Below, in pieces: positions 55,137-64,000 of a DNA stretch of 64,000 bases (the stretch's first letter is position 1; each line of letters begins with the position of its first letter). Under the pieces are notes generated by a model. That model did no database searches, had not been told where the DNA came from, and saw only the letters and a program-made list of their open reading frames with translations. The stretch comes from Trichoderma breve (Eukaryota; Ascomycota; Sordariomycetes; Hypocreales; Hypocreaceae). The position numbers and the translations under genes were made by a program. The stretch is taken from contig NC_079235.1 of NCBI RefSeq assembly GCF_028502605.1, positions 248,001 to 312,000 on the forward strand, given 5' to 3'.

Positions 55137-58100
55137 CTATTCATCTGTGGGGATTGTAATGGGTCATACTATATGCATGGGACGCTTCTATATCCTTTCC
55201 GGACCAACACCAAATAGCCTCTTAGTGCCCCGTATAGTCACATTCTGAGATCCTTGAAACCATTACTGCGATATGCGCATGGTACGAGGAACGCCTCCGA
55301 GATCAGCCGCATTGTTGCTGACGTTGTTTGCTTGGCATCGCCGACGTAGTTCCGTACTTACCAGAAGGAACATAGGTAGATTCGTATACAGGTATAATCC
55401 CCGGATCAAATCCAAGGCTAAAGGGGGCCCCTGGAAGAAACGAACGTCACTAGGTCATTGTCTCCTCACATAAAGTTTCCCACAAACAAGACCCATTTAA
55501 TCCTCTCTCCCAGCCTGGGTAAGGCTGATTATAAACCCCGTTTTGAATATATCACTCAATAAGTATTCTATTTTCGTTGTATATACCACGCATCATCAGA
55601 CAGACAATGTCAGCGGCAGGGTCGGTGTCCAACATACTGTTCCGCCTAAGAAAGGTGCATAACCCACACTCGGAGTTGGAATTAACTCAGCTAGGCTACT
55701 CCGAAAGGATGATCAACTGCTACTTGAGCTGTTTTAGCGCGCCTATCAGTGTACAATAATAATACGCTTATATCAAGCTTGGTCTTTATTCAACCATCAC
55801 ACCACGGGGTAAGACTCCTCCTCTTCTCACTATAATGACTGTACATCTATGGTCTACTGCTCTATCCGTGTAAGGAGAATTCAACTTTTACGACATTTCC
55901 TGTAGGGCTTTCCAGCTCCTACCATGATCCTTGTCTCTATTCAATCAAAATCCTCCTTCGGACACAGCGGAGTAATATTCTACAAAGGGAGCTAAGTTCA
56001 TGCGGAGAAGAGCGATCATAACATGGCTCCACCGCCTGTCCTTTGATCTATACCGTAACTGATCACTGAAGAGTATCAACTCCAAACATTAGGAGGGGTA
56101 TACTCTATAGTTAGGCAAAAGCTTTCTGGAAGCCTAATGGCCCCTGTTGTCGCGTGCCAAGCCAGCTAAACCCGACTCAAGAGTTGCCAGGCCAGGGCCG
56201 GACTTTAAATCTTCATGGTGTTCTCCACTTCGGGTTGATCAGTTGCTGTCCTCATTCAGCAGGTAACTGTAACTTACCTAGTCGCCAAGTAACCTAAAGG
56301 TGTCCGAAAGGGGGGGGGACAACATGGCAGTAAGCCTAAAATTAGTAGGGGCGATGATACCTCGGATCCCAAATAACCAAGGTATATGGGGATTTTTAGC
56401 GAATCATTGGTGTCCTCGTACATGTAGGTTGTCTACGGAGTACCGAGTGCTCAAAACCCGTTGTTCTAAAGCCAACTTCTCTGTGATCTGTTGTCTGCAA
56501 TTAGGGTTGGTTCTTAATACTGAGTCAATTCATGCCCCCCGAACCACACTTGGCAGCACAAGGAGCCTTTTGACCTGGTTTCACAACAATTGGAGAATCC
56601 CTTCTGGTCATGGGGCTGAAGACAAATTATTTCTACCAGTTACCTATTCGGCAATAGTATTATTAAGAGGTCTCCCGAAATGGTGTCGTAAATGTTCATA
56701 TCCCCACCTCTTATTCCCAATAGTCAGAAAGGCAAATAGCACAACAGCCCATCATACTATTGAGCGAAGCTATATATACTCAAGCATCAGCATCAACGCC
56801 CACCCCAGAGCGCGCAACAAACGATGACTAGACATAGCTACTGCAGCTTTCTCTGCGTGTGACACCTAAATTGCCTGATCTAGAGAAGCAAACACGGGAA
56901 ACCCCGAAATCGCAGGCTGTTGGCGGAGCTCAGAGTATCCACTCCCAACATTTTCGTCATACATCTCGAGAGCCTAAGAAATATGTACTCCGGTATGTTC
57001 CATATGTATTCTCCATGGCGGGGAAGCATTCGCCCGACGGACTGTTTGAGAGGATAGCTATAATCCGAAGGAGCGGTTGTAAGGCCAACCGATGAAGGGT
57101 CAAATTGTCTAAAGGCATGATGACCAGTAAGTCCAGGTGAAAAAGATGACCACTTTGTAATCAAGCACATATTAGCTCATGGGTCAGACGATATGTGCTT
57201 CCCATTTAGGAGCAGTCGGAGCATGGATGTATCCGATGCCACTTAGACGTTGCCCCGTTTTGCATCAGTCCCACGTAAATATTCCTGATGAGGCGAGGAC
57301 GACACCCATGTAAACTCGACTAACTGAACTACAAGCTCGATGCACTGACACAAAAACAAGTTTATTCTATAAAGTTATTTTTTGTATCAGGTTTTCTTTG
57401 CTTACCTCTTCTTTGTCATTTGGGCGACCAAAAAGTCACAAGTTACTTGCATAAACCGGAGATGGGCGAAATCGAATTGGCAGAGAGATGCCACTCCCTC
57501 GTCTCTTGAGCTCTGACAATCGTCGACCTTACAACACAATTTTCTACCACCATGTACCCCTACAAGGACTCATAAGTACCTACCTAATAAGAAGTGAGGC
57601 GAAATAAGAACATATCAACCTTCCCAAAGAGAAATATTTGCTTGATTGGATATACGGCGACCCTTACGCCCAGCCGCATATCGTCTCCGCATCCAGATGC
57701 CGTGTTACCGAGGTAGGCATTTAACTTTCGACACAGACAAAATATTTACTGGGTTTTGACTTGCCAACCATGCTCTCATGCCGGTCATTGGTGTCCTGCA
57801 TATTACTCCTGCGATCCACAAACAGCCTGCGGCACAAATTCGCCGCAATACAGAGTCGGTCAAAGCGAATATCGCAACTCTCAACAGCACAGTCAGCTGA
57901 CTTTGAAGTTGATATAAATCCCGTATAATTCTTGTATAGACTCCTTAGAACTGATGGATCTTTTACAATTGAGGCCGGCTAGAGAGGAATCCAATCACAT
58001 GTATTCTGAGAAATCATGTTGCAGGCCATGAAAGAGACTTGCAAATCATCCAAGGCATATATATGCATGGCGAAAACCATATCAATCAACATGACACAGG

Positions 58101-58951
58101 TGTGACGGTGCTCCTACTGGGCTGAGTAATAATGCAACTTTCTCGGCCACGTAGCTAAGCTAACTTATGCATAACTATTACTTTGCCCTGCATCCGTGGC
58201 TTGCTAGATGTAACCTACTGGTATTATAATGAGGGGAAATTCAGGTCACAAACACGATGCTATGGTCGGATATCGGCTGTGGGATTGGACTAACACAATT
58301 CGTGGCCAAAGATGGGCAGCTTCGTCACTTATGGTTACTCAGGGAGGAGCTTGGCGCAGTCAATTGCTGGGCTCCCCGCCTCCATCCATGGTATCGTAGC
58401 GATTGAATTGGATAATGACATGAAGAAGAATAAGAATTGTAATAGTATCAATATAGCTTCATTGAGTTGATTATGTTTACAATTATGACAAGCGTCTCTT
58501 GTGGAGCGCCGTGCAAAAGATCAACTCTCACTTCGTAAAGACAACTATGTGTAATACACCCTGCAAAGCATACCAACTCACATCAACTCGTATCAACAAA
58601 AGCTCTCAAACAATAGTCTGTTTCAGACGCGCATTTACTCTTTACTAATTTGCGAAACATCAATTCAAGTCCCTTGATGGCCTTGGTCACCTCATACCTC
58701 ATCCCCGCATTCTCCCCAGCATCACATCCCGACCTGTGAACAAGTGGCTGGCTGGATGATATCACGGATGGCCAGTCAAGAGAGATCCAAACATGGCCTC
58801 CTCTCGTTTGCCAATGGCATCAGATTGCAAAGAGTCTGGGCGAGAATCGAACGGCGTACAATGTGTCATATTCGGAACACGACGGCAGAATCTTTGACGT
58901 AAAACTCAACAGCCAAACAACCGAACATGGAATCAAGGCAAAGAGAAAAGT
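55137..58951. other. 3.8-kb gene-free region
   Basis: I find no supportable coding region. Open frames such as 56300-56827 lack domains and splice logic. A run of nine G lies near 56310. The right end contains the promoter of the lectin gene. Confidence 0.45.
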
Positions 58952-58959
58952 TATATAAA
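58952..58959 (+). promoter_or_regulatory. TATA box of the lectin gene
   Basis: TATATAAA lies about 120 bases before the ATG at 59079. A CT/CA-rich leader follows, which suggests strong expression. Confidence 0.6.
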
Positions 58960-59078
58960 GTAGGAAGATATTCCTCTCTCTCATCGCCATCACAATCACC
59001 AACACACTCACCAGCTCAATCACAGCAAAACAAAACAGCTTCTTACCAAGAACATCCCACACCACAGCCTCCATCAAA

Positions 59079-59721
59079 ATGTCTTTCGGCGAGGGAACCT
59101 ACTACGTCTGCACCAATCTCGGCAACCACAAGGCCATCGACCTCGAGGCATCCGAGCCCACCGGCCGCATCATCGAATAGTGAGTCTCAATCTCCACATC
59201 ACCAAAATCGTTTTCAACAAACGGCTAACGCAAGAAAAACTCTCTTTCCATAGCCAATCCCACGGCGGCAAAAACCAGCAGTGGCGCATGACCAAAATCA
59301 CCCACGAGGAATTCAGCATCCAAAGCGTCGCCACCAACACTTACATTACGGCTCCAAGTAAGTCATTCATTATCAACACAAAGGCGCTTTGAGCAAAACT
59401 GGCTGACTTCCTTTGTTCCCAACGTTAAGATGGAGACGACATGACCGCCAGAGGCTCCAAGCTGGCCCCTGAGTGCAACAGCGTTGCCCGCTGGAAGATT
59501 GTAAAGGCCAGCTCTAAGGGCGACTCCTATTTGTAAGTGCCATGGCATTCATCCTGCAGAGTGTCAGTCCATCTTAACAGTCGATATATAGTATCCGCAA
59601 CGTGGCGTATCCTAACAAGGTCCTCGACGTGTCTGGCAGCAACCAGGCGGACTTGACTCCCATCCTCGTCTACACGTACCATGGAGGCAACAACCAGCAG
59701 TTTACCTTCAAGGAGGTGTAA
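59079..59721 (+). CDS. small ricin-B-type beta-trefoil lectin
   Basis: Four exons (59079-59179, 59254-59357, 59430-59532, 59592-59721) give 145 residues, one beta-trefoil. Three repeats can be traced, each with a Q-x-W/F-type or related core: GGKNQQWRM, CNSVARWKIVK and GGNNQQFTF; the third also has NKVLDVSG. There is no signal peptide, so it is probably cytosolic, like many fungal storage or defence lectins. Sugar specificity cannot be predicted. Intron positions were fixed by frame and by keeping the trefoil strands continuous (for example TYITAPNGDD across the second junction). No catalytic toxin domain is attached. Confidence 0.85.
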
Positions 59722-60153
59722 AGAAAACACATCTCATAAAACTTGTCCGATTTCAGGGGTTACGTAGGACTTTGTTAGGCATGGCCAAGATTGAGAATGA
59801 ACATCTCCACTCATTTACAGCAACACTTCCGCTCGTTTACAGTTATTGAAGGATTTGGTTATCAATGTCACTTCGACTGAGAAGGAAATTGGACAAGAAA
59901 AAGGGTAGCTAGCTGCAGTCGCCAATTTCAAGTCATGTTTGCTGCCAATATTCACAAAATGGTCGTGCTTGTGAGGTGAAGCTCCAACGAGGAAAAAGTA
60001 TTCAGTCATGATTATCATTAGTATTCCTAGTTGTCAATCCACAACGCCAGATGATATTCCCATCCAATCTTTAATTAATACAATACAATGCGGCTCTCCA
60101 GATTAGATCATGTCGTCCATATGCCCATGCGCCAATATCATCATGTTATATCA
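59722..60153. other. convergent 3' spacer
   Basis: AT-rich DNA between the ends of the lectin and CWC25 genes. No gene seen. Confidence 0.5.
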
Positions 60154-61332
60154 CTAATCTCGATCCCGTACATGTCCGCGTCTGCTTCGGTTGTCCATGT
60201 TCATTGCTTTCCGATGCAGGCCGTTGACGAAGCCTCGATCTCCTCCCCTCTCCCGAGCTCTGTCGTCGGACTCTCTGGCGGCACGCTCTCGCTCCTCTAG
60301 AGCTGCCAGTCGTGCCTCTCGATCCTGATCAAGATCAGATGCGGCCGACTGCATGGCAGCCAGTTTCCGGGCCTGTTCTTCCGCTCGTTGTTCCTCTTGC
60401 CTAGGGTCATCGCGCTCCTTGTAGGGGCGTGCGTTTGCCGGCGAGCGCCTGCGCGGACGGTCTCCTCTGCCGTTAGAATCGGAATGTCGGTATCGGCGGT
60501 CGCGACTACTATCACGATTCCGGTATGAATCGTTTCCATGCGGTCTTGTCTCGCGCTCTTGTGAAGCGTCTCTTCGGCGACTAGGTGCGGAATCTCTGTC
60601 TTTTGAGTGATCCCGTCGTCTTTCACGGTAGCTGTGGCGGCGTTCTCCAGATTCCGAATCATCGTCTCGATGGTGATGACGTCTTCGTGGGCTGCGAGAT
60701 CTGGAATCTTCGCGGCGACGACGTCGCGAATGCCGGTCCTCATCACGATCTCTGCTCCGATGTCTGCGATGCTTCCGCCGATGTCCGTCTCCGTCTCCGT
60801 CTCTGTCCTTCTTCTTGCCATCGTCGATGCCCATGGATGAGAGGAGCTGGCGGCGTCTGATGGGGTCGTTCATCATGGCCTCGTACGCGGCTTGTTCCTG
60901 TCGTTTGATGGCCAGCAGAGGATCGTCGCGGATCTTGGCCGCTGTGTCGCGCGCGCTGTTCGCGTTCTGCAGCGCAATGAAGCTCTCCTGTCCAGCCGCC
61001 TTTTCGAGATTCTTGTGGTCGGTGCCCTTGATGAGGTTGTCGATCCTCCTCTTGCCCAGCAGGTAAGCCTCTGTTTCCTCGGTTGTACCAGCCTGGCCGT
61101 CGGTAGGGCCCTGGTACATCCAGTCGACGCGATCAACCCTCTTGGTGCCTCCCGCAGCCTCCAGCTGTCTCTGGATTTCCTCCTTTGCGCGCTCCTCCTT
61201 GATCTCATTGATGCGCTGCTGGGTGCGTTTGCGCTCGGCGAGAGCCTTTTGTTCTTCTTCGTAGACGGCCTGCTGGTTCCGCCGCAGACCGGGATGGAAC
61301 GACTTTTTCAAGTTTAAATCTCCGCCACCCAT
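60154..61332 (-). CDS. CWC25: pre-mRNA splicing factor CWC25
   Basis: An intronless 392-residue protein. The N-terminus [14 protein letters not shown] is the invariant start of CWC25, followed by the coiled, charged CIR domain ([17 protein letters not shown]), [11 protein letters not shown] and [17 protein letters not shown]. The C-terminal half is an extended RS/RD-rich tail ([20 protein letters not shown]), disordered and nuclear. CWC25 joins the activated spliceosome for the first step of splicing. The low-complexity tail produces long shadow open frames in other frames, which I ignored. Confidence 0.93.
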   Translation of the reverse strand: MGGGDLNLKKSFHPGLRRNQQAVYEEEQKALAERKRTQQRINEIKEERAKEEIQRQLEAAGGTKRVDRVDWMYQGPTDGQAGTTEETEAYLLGKRRIDNLIKGTDHKNLEKAAGQESFIALQNANSARDTAAKIRDDPLLAIKRQEQAAYEAMMNDPIRRRQLLSSMGIDDGKKKDRDGDGDGHRRKHRRHRSRDRDEDRHSRRRRREDSRSRSPRRRHHHRDDDSESGERRHSYRERRRDHSKDRDSAPSRRRDASQERETRPHGNDSYRNRDSSRDRRYRHSDSNGRGDRPRRRSPANARPYKERDDPRQEEQRAEEQARKLAAMQSAASDLDQDREARLAALEERERAARESDDRARERGGDRGFVNGLHRKAMNMDNRSRRGHVRDRD

Positions 61333-62200
61333 AATTGCGACGTCGTTATTGAACGATCAGAAATCCTATGATTGAATGACGGTCGTGCGATTGCGAATGC
61401 TTTCGGTTGATGCGGTGCAAATGGCAGGGCGAGAATGAGTTGCAGGATCAAGGCTGTTGAGAGTGAACTAAACAAACAAAAATCAAAGATTAGAATGATG
61501 CAGCAGCCTTGGGGGGCGAAGTGGGGAACGCCACATGCAGATTCGCAGCCTCAGCTAGTTTGGCTTCACTCGTAACTCATTTACTCTAATCCATTCTTGT
61601 TGTTTGTCAACTAGATCCCAGCAGTGTTTCTGACAACATTGTGGAAGCGCAGTTATATCCTAGAGTGCAAAGAAAAGTAATTGATCTTTTATATTTCAAT
61701 TTATTGTTGCCGGCTTGTATTTGACAAGTGACAACTCTGTGAAATACGGATATCCAGGGTAGCTCACACGACCTCGGCTCTGTATAGAGTATTAAATGTT
61801 CTCCGGCGAGTCAACTTGACAGCAATTGATAGCCAAATAGCCATCAGATGCCAATGAATAGGATCAAGAGAAGCTGCTAGAATAAGATACTAAGGGTAAA
61901 CAAAGGCTGTGCTACACATAACTTGCGGATGCGATTAATAGCGCCTGCGCCGCCGTCTCTGAAGAGTCAATGTACACACATCTTGCCTTTTGAGGCCCAA
62001 AAGGACACAGCAGAATCACGACCGAATTAAAATGGTCCCTCGACATTGGTTGAAAAAGATTCTTTGCCCTTATTTTATATCCCCTCAGCTCTGTCGCCCA
62101 AAAGTTGCGTCTACCAGAGACTCCGTGATATCGTACACAGATTTATACAGTCGAAGTCACATATAATCATGATTTTTGCGTCGTAAAATTCCCACCCCGT
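61333..62200. other. intergenic, no gene seen
   Basis: An 870-base spacer between two minus-strand housekeeping genes; it contains the CWC25 promoter. No repeat or coding signal noted. Confidence 0.5.
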
Positions 62201-62754
62201 CTACCAGCTTGCCCTCTTCACCCCAGGAAGATTTCCCGCCATGGCCTCCATACGGAAATTGAACTGCAAGGGAAAGAAAAAAAAACAATGTCAGCTTATG
62301 GGATCGACCAACTTCAACACCAGCACCCAGACAAATCAATTCGACGAAGGAGAGGACGCACTCTTGTCATCTTAAACGCCCTCAGCACACCACGCCCCTG
62401 GCCTCCCATTATACAGCGGTTGCGAATCTGCGTGGGCCGGGTGTAGCAGTGCATCTGCGACAGCTGCAGCTGAGCCGTGGCACGAGTTCGGGGCGGCAAA
62501 GTCGTGTTGCGGATCACGTATCGAAGAGCTTGTCTATAAATAGAAGAAGAGAGAAAAAGAGGCAATGATTAGCACTTTGTGCACGACCAAGGGTTTGTTT
62601 ACCGGCTTTTGTTTGGCCGAAGAGGGGGTTTTTGATGAAAGAGTTACCTCTCGGCCTCGTGTTCCTCAAAGACCTTGCGCTTGGTGTGGTCGCGAATGGT
62701 GCGGGCCTTGACGAAGCAGCCCAGGTCGAGCTTCTTGGCCCGGAACATGGACAT
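62201..62754 (-). CDS. MRP2: mitochondrial ribosomal protein uS14m (MRP2)
   Basis: Three exons, 62754-62648, 62533-62362 and 62263-62201, give 113 residues, the family length. Exon 1 is MSMFRAKKLDLGCFVKAR, exon 2 carries RQALRYVIRNTTLPPRTRA and the signature CIMGGQGRGVLRAFKMTR, and exon 3 gives FNFRMEAMAGNLPGVKRASW, the universal S14 C-terminal tail. The protein sits in the head of the mitochondrial small subunit. The frame stays open for many codons upstream of the ATG but has no other in-frame ATG, so the start is clear. A separate upstream ATG frame (from 62906) overlaps the leader and could be a uORF. Confidence 0.93.
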
Positions 62755-64000
62755 GTTGGGCTGGCGGTTTGTTTTTGGCGAGCGGCCGAACCGGAACCTG
62801 TGCTGTGGGAAATGGTTGGCGATGGGCGATATTGCGATATTGAAGTTTCGGGGCCAAAGTTTGATGATGCCAAGCTTGCGGCGTTTAGCCGGCGAACTGC
62901 CGACATTTCTTGTCTTGGTAACTAATTTCGACTAGCGATGGACAAATGTGATCCGCACGTTGCAACCATCGGGTCATCGCGCTGTGCTCTGGAAAAATGA
63001 TGCCGAATTCTCTCGAGATTCCATTTTTTACATTTTGTCTTTTCTATTTTCTATGCCGATTCGGATCTTGATGCCGACTCGGATCGCAGAGTGCCGTGTT
63101 GAATACTATTTCGTTTGTTGCTGGTTGAGCCAGTGCCGGCACTTCAATGCCTTGTACCCGAGTACCTCTCCATGAGACCCATCTGCGCAGCGCAAGTGGT
63201 ATTTGGTACATGTTCTACTGTAATGCCGATAATGTCCTACCAATAGGCGTGTGAGGATATCGATGGACCATTGTGCCTATTATGGGATATGTATTTCGGT
63301 TCAGGGGGCCAAGCAGTGGGATAGGTGGGATGGATGAGATACCTGTGCCTGTTGTGCTTGTACCTGTGACCAGTTGCCTCTTACTTTTGCCTAGGTATTA
63401 CCCGCTGTCTGTATACAAGGCCTCCATGCTCTGCTGATGTCACCAGTTCGAATAGATGGACAAATGGCATTGCCGAAAAGCAATTGAGTCGTGAATTTGC
63501 CTGCCGACTCAACCGTTGACAGCTGCTCTCTTGGGCTTGGATTCAGTTGCGGAGGCGCAGTTGATGCTGGTTTGATTGCGAAATGGATAACCCGGCATGG
63601 CTGCAAAGAATCGGTTAAAGGGTGGGTTCAGTGCGGACAGAGCTCCCTCTCATTGATTAGACGTGAACTGACGGTTTCAAACTGCTGGATCTTGAGTGCC
63701 CACTGGACCTTTGTACTCGATACCTGGACTGGGGTATCAATGGATGGATTCTATAATGGTAGCACTACAAGCAGTAATTAAGATGATTGATGCCGGGATC
63801 GAACTTCTAGCTCGACAGTCGCGGTGCCTGGTATTTCCGTGTATCTTCTACCTAATCTTCCCGCATCGTTAACTGCATGGCAGTAGGTACACAATACTGC
63901 ACGTCTCCATCTTTCAGGGGAAATAAGCCCCCCCAGCATCTATGCCCGTGTCGGTTTAGCGGGCTCGGCGCGCTGTGCCGGATCGGTCCCTGGCGCGACT
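62755..64000. other. uS14m promoter and gene-free right edge
   Basis: No gene supported. Short open frames (63491-63781 and others) lack features. A TGCCGGGATCGAAC stretch near 63790 superficially resembles a reversed tRNA T-arm but has no cloverleaf around it. Confidence 0.45.

Noticed and set aside
60297..61317. Several long open frames on both strands over the CWC25 gene
   Set aside because: They arise from the Arg/Ser/Asp-rich low-complexity codons of CWC25 and have no independent domains.
63788..63803. tRNA-like TGCCGGGATCGAAC on the minus strand
   Set aside because: Only the T-arm-like string is present. No acceptor pairing, D-arm or anticodon stem could be found within 90 bases.

Overview
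The window looks like a nuclear segment of a filamentous ascomycete. Genes are split by short introns (mostly 50-100 nt, GT..AG, with CTAAC-like branch sites). The families are typically fungal: Zn2Cys6 regulator, FET3/FTR1 iron uptake, UstYa/DUF3328, amdS-type amidase, fungal monocarboxylate-type MFS. A Hypocreales (Trichoderma-like) source is my inference from gene content and cannot be proven here. No rRNA, convincing tRNA or CRISPR was seen. All exon junctions were read by eye from splice signals plus reading-frame continuity, and individual junctions could be off by a base or two.

Layout. 1-4685: a possible gene tail at the left edge, then non-coding DNA. 4.7-7.3 kb: large membrane sulfatase/LTA-synthase-like protein. 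7.5-11.5 kb: a UstYa/DUF3328 oxidase gene (minus) and, 2.7 kb away, a secreted precursor with four tandem repeats and dibasic processing sites. Together they are a candidate undescribed dikaritin-type (RiPP) locus and the most interesting part of the window. 12.2-16.7 kb: stand-alone NIF3-like domain protein, an unrecognised fungal protein with an F-box-type N-terminal motif, and an amino-acid permease. 19.5-25.2 kb: MFS transporter and sterol-glucosyltransferase-like GT1 enzyme. 25.7-29.5 kb: aldehyde dehydrogenase and zinc alcohol dehydrogenase, head to head. 29.5-33.6 kb: gene-poor DNA with a decayed LINE fragment and a minisatellite.

33.6-46.5 kb: Zn2Cys6 regulator, sugar transporter, cytosolic ALDH, amidase, glutathione transferase. 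47-51 kb: divergent FET3 (ferroxidase) and FTR1 (permease) genes, the reductive iron-uptake pair. Their shared promoter carries a cluster of ATCAGATAA sites expected for a SreA-type iron GATA repressor. 51.4-55 kb: a second MFS transporter whose third intron appears to have a defective acceptor (GT..CG), and a secreted CE1-type esterase. 55-59 kb: no gene seen. 59-62.8 kb: small ricin-B lectin, spliceosome factor CWC25 and mitochondrial ribosomal protein uS14m; then no gene to 64 kb.

Overall this is a mixture of core genes (CWC25, uS14m, iron uptake) and accessory metabolic genes with long empty spacers.
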